Positions 60,081-64,000 of a stretch of 64,000 bases of DNA are shown here, piece after piece. The DNA comes from Bog-473 sp963743785 (GTDB taxonomy: Bacteria; Actinomycetota; Acidimicrobiia; Acidimicrobiales; RAAP-2), in assembly GCA_963743785.1 (NCBI GenBank), contig CAVURD010000002.1:1-64000 (forward strand). Direction: 5' to 3'. The notes beneath the pieces are model-generated. The model ran no database searches and was not told the origin of the DNA. It saw only the letters and a list, made by a program, of their open reading frames with translations. The number at the start of each line of letters is the position of its first letter. The stretch's first letter is position 1. The translations under genes were made by a program, and so were the position numbers.

Positions 60081-60926
60081 ATGGTGATCGGTGATGGTGT
60101 ATCGGTGATGGCGTCGGATCCAAAAGACACAGGGGACCAAGCGCTGTGTATCGCCGGCGAACGGCTCGCGTCACGTCTCCTCCTCGGGACCGGTGGCATG
60201 ACCAGCCTGGCGGCGCTGCGCCAGGCCCTGATCGCTTCGGGCACCGTGATGGCGACGGTGGCGGTGCGCCGGCTCGATCCGTCGGGGAAGGGAGCGCTGC
60301 TCGACTTGCTCGACGACGTGGGGGTACAGGTGTTGCCCAACACCGCCGGCTGCGCCACGGCCGGTGAAGCCGTCCTCACGGCCAAGATGGCTCGTGAGGC
60401 GTTCGGCACGGACTGGGTCAAACTGGAGGTCATCGGCGACGATCGGACCCTCCTGCCCGATGCCGTCGAGTTGCTGGCCGCCGCCGAACAGTTGGCCGAC
60501 GACGGGTTCGTCGTGCTGCCCTACACCAATGACGACCCCGTTCTGGCCTTTCGGCTCCAGCAGGTCGGCTGTGCCGCCGTGATGCCCCTCGGATCCCCCA
60601 TCGGGAGCGGACTGGGCATCCGCAACCCGCACAACATCGCCCTCCTGCGTGAGGCGGTGGAGGTGCCGGTGATCCTCGATGCCGGGATCGGCACCGCGTC
60701 CGACGCTGCGCTGGCGATGGAACTGGGGTGTGACGGGGTGCTGGTGGCCACGGCGGTGAACCGCGCCCACGATCCAGCGGAGATGGCCCGTGCCATGCGC
60801 CTGGCCACCGAGGCCGGGTACCGGTCACGGCGAGCGGGCCGCATCCCGGTGCGCTTCCACGCGGAGCCCTCGAGTCCCTCGGAGGGCAGGGCCGACTTCG
60901 GTCCGGTCGGTCCCCCTCCCGGCTGA
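60081..60926 (+). CDS. thiG: Thiazole synthase
   Basis: Builds the thiazole ring of thiamine from deoxyxylulose phosphate, dehydroglycine and ThiS thiocarboxylate. It shows L-L-L-G-T-G-G-M, V-R-R-L, the Schiff-base Lys114 in D-W-V-K-L-E-V-I-G-D, P-L-G-S-P-I-G-S-G-L-G-I and D-A-G-I-G-T-A-S-D-A-A. The start is uncertain: ATG 60081 (TATCGT 5 nt upstream) or ATG 60108; the N-terminus is encoded by GGTGAT microrepeats. 281 aa, slightly long, with a Pro-rich tail. ThiS, ThiO/ThiH and ThiF are not here. Confidence 0.9.
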   Translation: MVIGDGVSVMASDPKDTGDQALCIAGERLASRLLLGTGGMTSLAALRQALIASGTVMATVAVRRLDPSGKGALLDLLDDVGVQVLPNTAGCATAGEAVLTAKMAREAFGTDWVKLEVIGDDRTLLPDAVELLAAAEQLADDGFVVLPYTNDDPVLAFRLQQVGCAAVMPLGSPIGSGLGIRNPHNIALLREAVEVPVILDAGIGTASDAALAMELGCDGVLVATAVNRAHDPAEMARAMRLATEAGYRSRRAGRIPVRFHAEPSSPSEGRADFGPVGPPPG

Positions 60927-60937
60927 GCGCCTCTTTA

Positions 60938-60960
60938 CCCGCCGGGCGGGACCCGGCGGG
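60938..60960 (+). terminator. Perfect inverted repeat after thiG
   Basis: CCCGCCGGG-CGGGA-CCCGGCGGG: a 9-bp perfect stem with a 5-nt loop, 12 bp after the thiG stop. No U-tract follows, so it would be an actinobacterial-type terminator without a T run or an mRNA end stabiliser. Confidence 0.6.
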
Positions 60961-60989
60961 CCGAGACCGGCGGCGCCAGGCGGGAGGGT

Positions 60990-61022
<33 letters not shown>

Positions 61023-61054
61023 GCCTGCCGCCCATCACTGACGCTGCTGTCACC

Positions 61055-61097
61055 TTGACGGATGCCGGGGAGGGTACTATCTGTTAGGCAGCCCTAA
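61055..61097 (+). promoter_or_regulatory. Promoter with DtxR/IdeR-like iron box
   Basis: TTGACG (61055-61060) and TATCTG (61078-61083) are spaced 17 bp apart. Directly after lies TTAGGCAGCCCTAA (61084-61097), which matches 10 of 14 positions of the DtxR/IdeR half-consensus TTAGGTTAGCCTAA and is a palindrome at its ends. An iron-loaded repressor bound here would block the downstream iron transporter. The match is by eye. Confidence 0.55.
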
Positions 61098-61171
61098 GAT
61101 TCGTCGACCCTAAAAATTAACGAGCCCCGAGATTCGCTGCCCGAAGATCAGCCACCAAGGAGAACTGCACC

Positions 61172-61291
61172 ATGCGCCGTCTGCCTGTCGCCGGGGGAGT
61201 CCATGGTGAGGGTCGCCGTCGCACCTGGGCCCTCGGGACCGGGACCCCTTGGTGGGGCGCTGGCGCAGGTCGCCTCGTGAGAAGTCCGTGA
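61172..61291 (+). CDS. Short leader ORF upstream of the iron-binding protein
   Basis: 39 codons starting M-R-R-L-P-V-A-G-G-V-H, rich in Arg, Gly and Trp. It has the better ribosome binding site of the region (AAGGAGAA, 9-15 nt before the ATG). Its stop TGA (61289-61291) overlaps the GTG at 61288 of the binding-protein gene (GTGA). This looks like a translationally coupled leader peptide. A frameshifted N-terminus of the next gene is an alternative, but the peptide lacks a signal sequence. Confidence 0.45.
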   Translation: MRRLPVAGGVHGEGRRRTWALGTGTPWWGAGAGRLVRSP

Positions 61292-62319
61292 GATGCCCTC
61301 GCGTCCTGACCGGCGCTGTAGCCCTCGCCCTGGGTGCCGTCAGCCTGGCCGCGTGTAGCGGCTCCGGTTCCGGCTCGGGCTCCAACGCCATCACGCTCTA
61401 CAGCGGGCAACATGTGCAGACCACCCATTCGCTGGTGGCGGCCTTCGAGCAGAAGACGGGGATCACCGTCAACGTCCGATCTGACGACGAGGACGTGCTG
61501 GCGCAACAGATCGTCACCGAAGGGGCCCATTCGCCGGCCGACGTCTTCTTCACCGAGAACTCACCCCCCTTGCAATACTTGGCTTCGAAGGATCTGCTGT
61601 CTCCGGTCAATCCTTCGACCCTGGCCAACGGTCAATCCAAGTACGACTCGCCCGACGGCAAATGGGTCGGGGTCTCGGCCCGGGTCAGCGTCATGGTGTA
61701 CAACACCTCGCTGCTGAAGCCCAACCAACTCCCCACCTCCGCCATGCAGCTGGCGGATCCGCAATGGAAGGGCAAGATTGGGTTGGCCGGTGGGGAGACC
61801 GACTTTCAGCCCATCGTCACGTCCGTAGCCCGGGCCCACGGCACGGCGGCGGCAGAGACCTGGCTCAGAGCGCTCAAGACCAACGCCACCAGCCATCTCT
61901 ACCCGGACAACGAGACCCTGGCCGATGAGGTCAACCGAGGTCAGGTGGCTCTGGGCATCATCAATCAGTACTACTGGTACCGGGAGCAGGCCGAACTCGG
62001 GGCGTCGAACATGCATTCGGCCATCGCCCACTTCGCCCCCGAGGACGTGGGGTACGTCGTCGACGTCTCCGGGGCCGGCATCCTCAAGTCCTCCTCGCAC
62101 CAGGCGGACGCCCAGAAGTTCGTGGCCTTTCTCACCTCGGCCCAGGGCCAGCAGATCATCGCCGACAGCAACAGCTTCGAGTATCCGATCGACTCGGGCG
62201 TGACCACGGCCAAGCCGGAGACGCCGTTCAACCAGCTCCAGCCGAACCCGATCTCGATCGCCGAGCTCGGCACCGGGGCCGAGGCGATCGCGCTGCTTCA
62301 GGAGGCCCAACTCTTGTGA
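61288..62319 (+). CDS. Iron(III) ABC transporter substrate-binding lipoprotein (FbpA/FutA type)
   Basis: About 343 residues from the GTG at 61288 (the frame is open to a TTG at 61249). A signal peptide ends in the lipobox S-L-A-A-C, so the protein is a lipoprotein. The mature part opens I-T-L-Y-S-G-Q-H and contains F-F-T-E-N-S-P-P-L and I-N-Q-Y-Y-W-Y-R-E, whose adjacent tyrosines correspond to the ferric-iron ligands of FbpA. The permease gene follows 7 bp later, and the iron box upstream agrees with this role. Confidence 0.9.
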   Translation: MRCPRVLTGAVALALGAVSLAACSGSGSGSGSNAITLYSGQHVQTTHSLVAAFEQKTGITVNVRSDDEDVLAQQIVTEGAHSPADVFFTENSPPLQYLASKDLLSPVNPSTLANGQSKYDSPDGKWVGVSARVSVMVYNTSLLKPNQLPTSAMQLADPQWKGKIGLAGGETDFQPIVTSVARAHGTAAAETWLRALKTNATSHLYPDNETLADEVNRGQVALGIINQYYWYREQAELGASNMHSAIAHFAPEDVGYVVDVSGAGILKSSSHQADAQKFVAFLTSAQGQQIIADSNSFEYPIDSGVTTAKPETPFNQLQPNPISIAELGTGAEAIALLQEAQLL

Positions 62320-62326
62320 TCACGCG

Positions 62327-64000
62327 GTGACATCGATCCCGGCGATCGGGTTGCGCCCGGCCGCCCCGGCGGCCCCGGGCCCGACCGGTCCCCGGCATCT
62401 CGGCGGACAGCCGCGCCGCCGCCGAGCGCCGCGACCCCTCCTGGCGGCCGCGGTGGTCGTGTCGATCGCCGTGGTCCTCCCGCTCTGCTTCCTGCTCCTG
62501 CAGGCGGCCCAGGTGGGGTGGGCCAACCTGCACGCCCTGCTCTTCCGTGGCCTGACGGCGCAGCTGATTTGGGACACCGTCAGCCTCACGGTGGTCGTCA
62601 CCTTCTTGTGCGCGTTGGTGGGGACCGTCGCCGCCTGGGTGGTCGAGCGCACCGATCTGCCCGGACGTCACATCTGGGCCGTGCTGCTGGTCATCCCCAT
62701 CGGCATCCCTGACTTCGTCGTGAGCTTTGGCTGGCGGGCCATCCTCCCGGCCTTCGGCGGATTCTGGGCCGCCACGCTGGTGATGACGCTGGCCGTCTAC
62801 CCCTTGGTCTTCCTCCCGGTGGCGGCCAGCCTGCGCAATGCCGACCCGGCCCAGGAAGAGGTGGCCCGCAGTCTCGGACTGGGCCGGCTGGCGACGTTCT
62901 GGCGGGTCACCGTGGGTCAGGCGCGGCTGGCCATCCTCGGTGGGTCGGCCCTGGTGGGGTTGGTGGTGCTGGCCGAGTTCGGTGCCTTCGAGATCCTCGG
63001 TTTTCGGACGTTGACGACCGAGATCTACACCGAATTCACGGTCGGGTTCAACCAGCCGGCCGCCTGCGCCCTGTCGCTGATCCTGGTCGTGCTGGGGGCA
63101 TTCATGTTGCTGGCCGAGAACTCGGCCCGGGGCCGGGGCCGGGCGTCGCGCCTGGGGGCCGGGGCCGCCCGAGAGATGCGACCCCAGATGTTGGGCCGGT
63201 CGCGCCCGGCCGCCCTCGGTGGCATCGGCGCCCTGGTGATCCTGGCCCTGGGAGTTCCGGTGGGGGCCATCATCTACCTCTTGGTCAAAGGCGGAAACTC
63301 GACGCTGCCGGCGGCCTCCTTGGCGAGTGCCGCCGGTCACACCTTCCTTTATGCCGGAGCGGCCGGTGTGATCGCCACCGTCGCCGCGTTACCGATCGCC
63401 CTGTTGTCCGTCCGGTTCCCACGGCGAGAGGTACGGTTCCTCGAGCGCGCCAACATGCTGGTGTTGTGTGTGCCCGGCTTGGTGATTGCGTTGAGCTTCA
63501 CCTTCTTCACGGAGCACTACCTGGCTGGACACCTCTATCAGACGCCCCTCTTACTGGTGCTGGCCTACGCCGTGATGTTCTTTCCCATGGCCGTCGTGGC
63601 CGTGCGCGCCTCGGTGGCGCGCTCACCGGTCGGGCTGGAGGAGGTGGGATCCTCGCTGGGCGTGCCGAGGCGCACGGTCTTCCGGCGCGTCACCCTCCCG
63701 CTCATCGGCCCGGGCCTGGTGGCGGCGTTCTGCCTGGTCTTTCTCGAGGCGGCCACCGAGCTCACCGCCACGCTGGTCCTCATCCCGACCAATGCCCAGA
63801 CGCTGGCCACCCAGTTCTGGGCCTTCCAGACCAACCTCTCCTACAGCCAAGCGGCGCCGTATGCCGGGTTGATGGTGCTGATCGCCGCCGTCCCCAGTGT
63901 CGTCCTCGGCCGTTGGTTCGACCGCCTGCCGTCTCGTGACGCCACAACCCAGCCCGCCGGGAGGGCCGGCATCCCGGCGCCGAGCACAATGGGGACAATG
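62327..64000 (+). CDS. Iron(III) ABC transporter permease, fused FbpB type, 3' truncated
   Basis: The frame is open from GTG 62327 to the window edge (558 codons) without a stop. An Arg/Pro-rich N-terminus of about 40 residues precedes about 12 hydrophobic helices arranged as two BPD_transp_1 modules. Each has an EAA-type loop: E-E-V-A-R-S-L-G-L-G-R-L near residue 182, and E-E-V-G-S-S-L-G-V-P-R-R near 440. F-G-W-R and P-I-G-I-P-D lie in the first module. This is the usual FbpB layout. The ATPase gene would be expected beyond the edge. Confidence 0.9.
   Translation, partial: MTSIPAIGLRPAAPAAPGPTGPRHLGGQPRRRRAPRPLLAAAVVVSIAVVLPLCFLLLQAAQVGWANLHALLFRGLTAQLIWDTVSLTVVVTFLCALVGTVAAWVVERTDLPGRHIWAVLLVIPIGIPDFVVSFGWRAILPAFGGFWAATLVMTLAVYPLVFLPVAASLRNADPAQEEVARSLGLGRLATFWRVTVGQARLAILGGSALVGLVVLAEFGAFEILGFRTLTTEIYTEFTVGFNQPAACALSLILVVLGAFMLLAENSARGRGRASRLGAGAAREMRPQMLGRSRPAALGGIGALVILALGVPVGAIIYLLVKGGNSTLPAASLASAAGHTFLYAGAAGVIATVAALPIALLSVRFPRREVRFLERANMLVLCVPGLVIALSFTFFTEHYLAGHLYQTPLLLVLAYAVMFFPMAVVAVRASVARSPVGLEEVGSSLGVPRRTVFRRVTLPLIGPGLVAAFCLVFLEAATELTATLVLIPTNAQTLATQFWAFQTNLSYSQAAPYAGLMVLIAAVPSVVLGRWFDRLPSRDATTQPAGRAGIPAPSTMGTM

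Overview
This is a GC-rich (roughly 65%) actinobacterial chromosome segment. Three things suggest the class Acidimicrobiia or a close relative: the clustered arginine operon, the Mycobacterium-like order gcvH - FHA protein - MerR regulator - bifunctional nuclease, and the 16S/23S sequence with an actinobacterial-size 23S exon total (about 3.1 kb). No database search was possible, so the placement is an inference. Many genes carry no Shine-Dalgarno sequence. Instead a TANNNT (-10 like) hexamer lies 5-8 nt before the start codon, which suggests widespread leaderless transcription.

Layout. 0-3.7 kb: two secreted repeat proteins (the first is cut by the window edge). 4-7 kb: riboflavin genes ribD-ribBA-ribH, without ribE. 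7-8.4 kb: a small unknown ORF, hisG and a cold-shock-like protein. 8.4-15.5 kb: a DUF1844 gene, infC-rpmI-rplT, a SpoU/TrmH methyltransferase and pheS-pheT. infC is interrupted by a 404-bp direct duplication around a 71-nt G run, probably an assembly artefact. 15.6-16.4 kb: SnoaL-like and VOC proteins. 16.4-25.2 kb: a complete, tightly overlapping arginine operon argC-J-B-D-F-R-G-H behind a tandem ARG-box promoter, followed by a 3-methyladenine DNA glycosylase. 25.8-28.7 kb: a large secreted CAP/Ig-like/repeat protein on the minus strand. It shares its C-terminal repeats with the protein at the left edge.

29.1-36.3 kb: one rRNA operon (16S-23S-5S, no spacer tRNA) with its own promoter and terminator. 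The 23S gene carries three insertions that look like group I introns, at E. coli positions about 1923, 1931-1933 and 2593. The first encodes a LAGLIDADG homing endonuclease. The second lies only 8-10 nt downstream and looks like an ORF-less relative of the first. This is the most unusual part of the window.

36.3-46.4 kb: a small membrane protein, a basic TPR protein, an L,D-transpeptidase, a class I aldolase, the two-subunit 2-oxoacid:ferredoxin oxidoreductase korAB, and small unknown or VOC proteins. 46.6-58.5 kb: DUF1015, pgsA, a ManC/PMM-like fusion, gcvH, an FHA protein with an N-terminal zinc ribbon, a MerR regulator with a long low-complexity insert, a bifunctional nuclease, an AcuI-type reductase, an S9 peptidase and a polytopic membrane protein resembling GT87 enzymes. 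58.5-64 kb: an unknown membrane-anchored protein, divergent thiD/thiG, and an iron(III) ABC transporter (binding protein plus fused permease, cut by the right edge). The transporter sits behind a DtxR/IdeR-like iron box and a short leader ORF.
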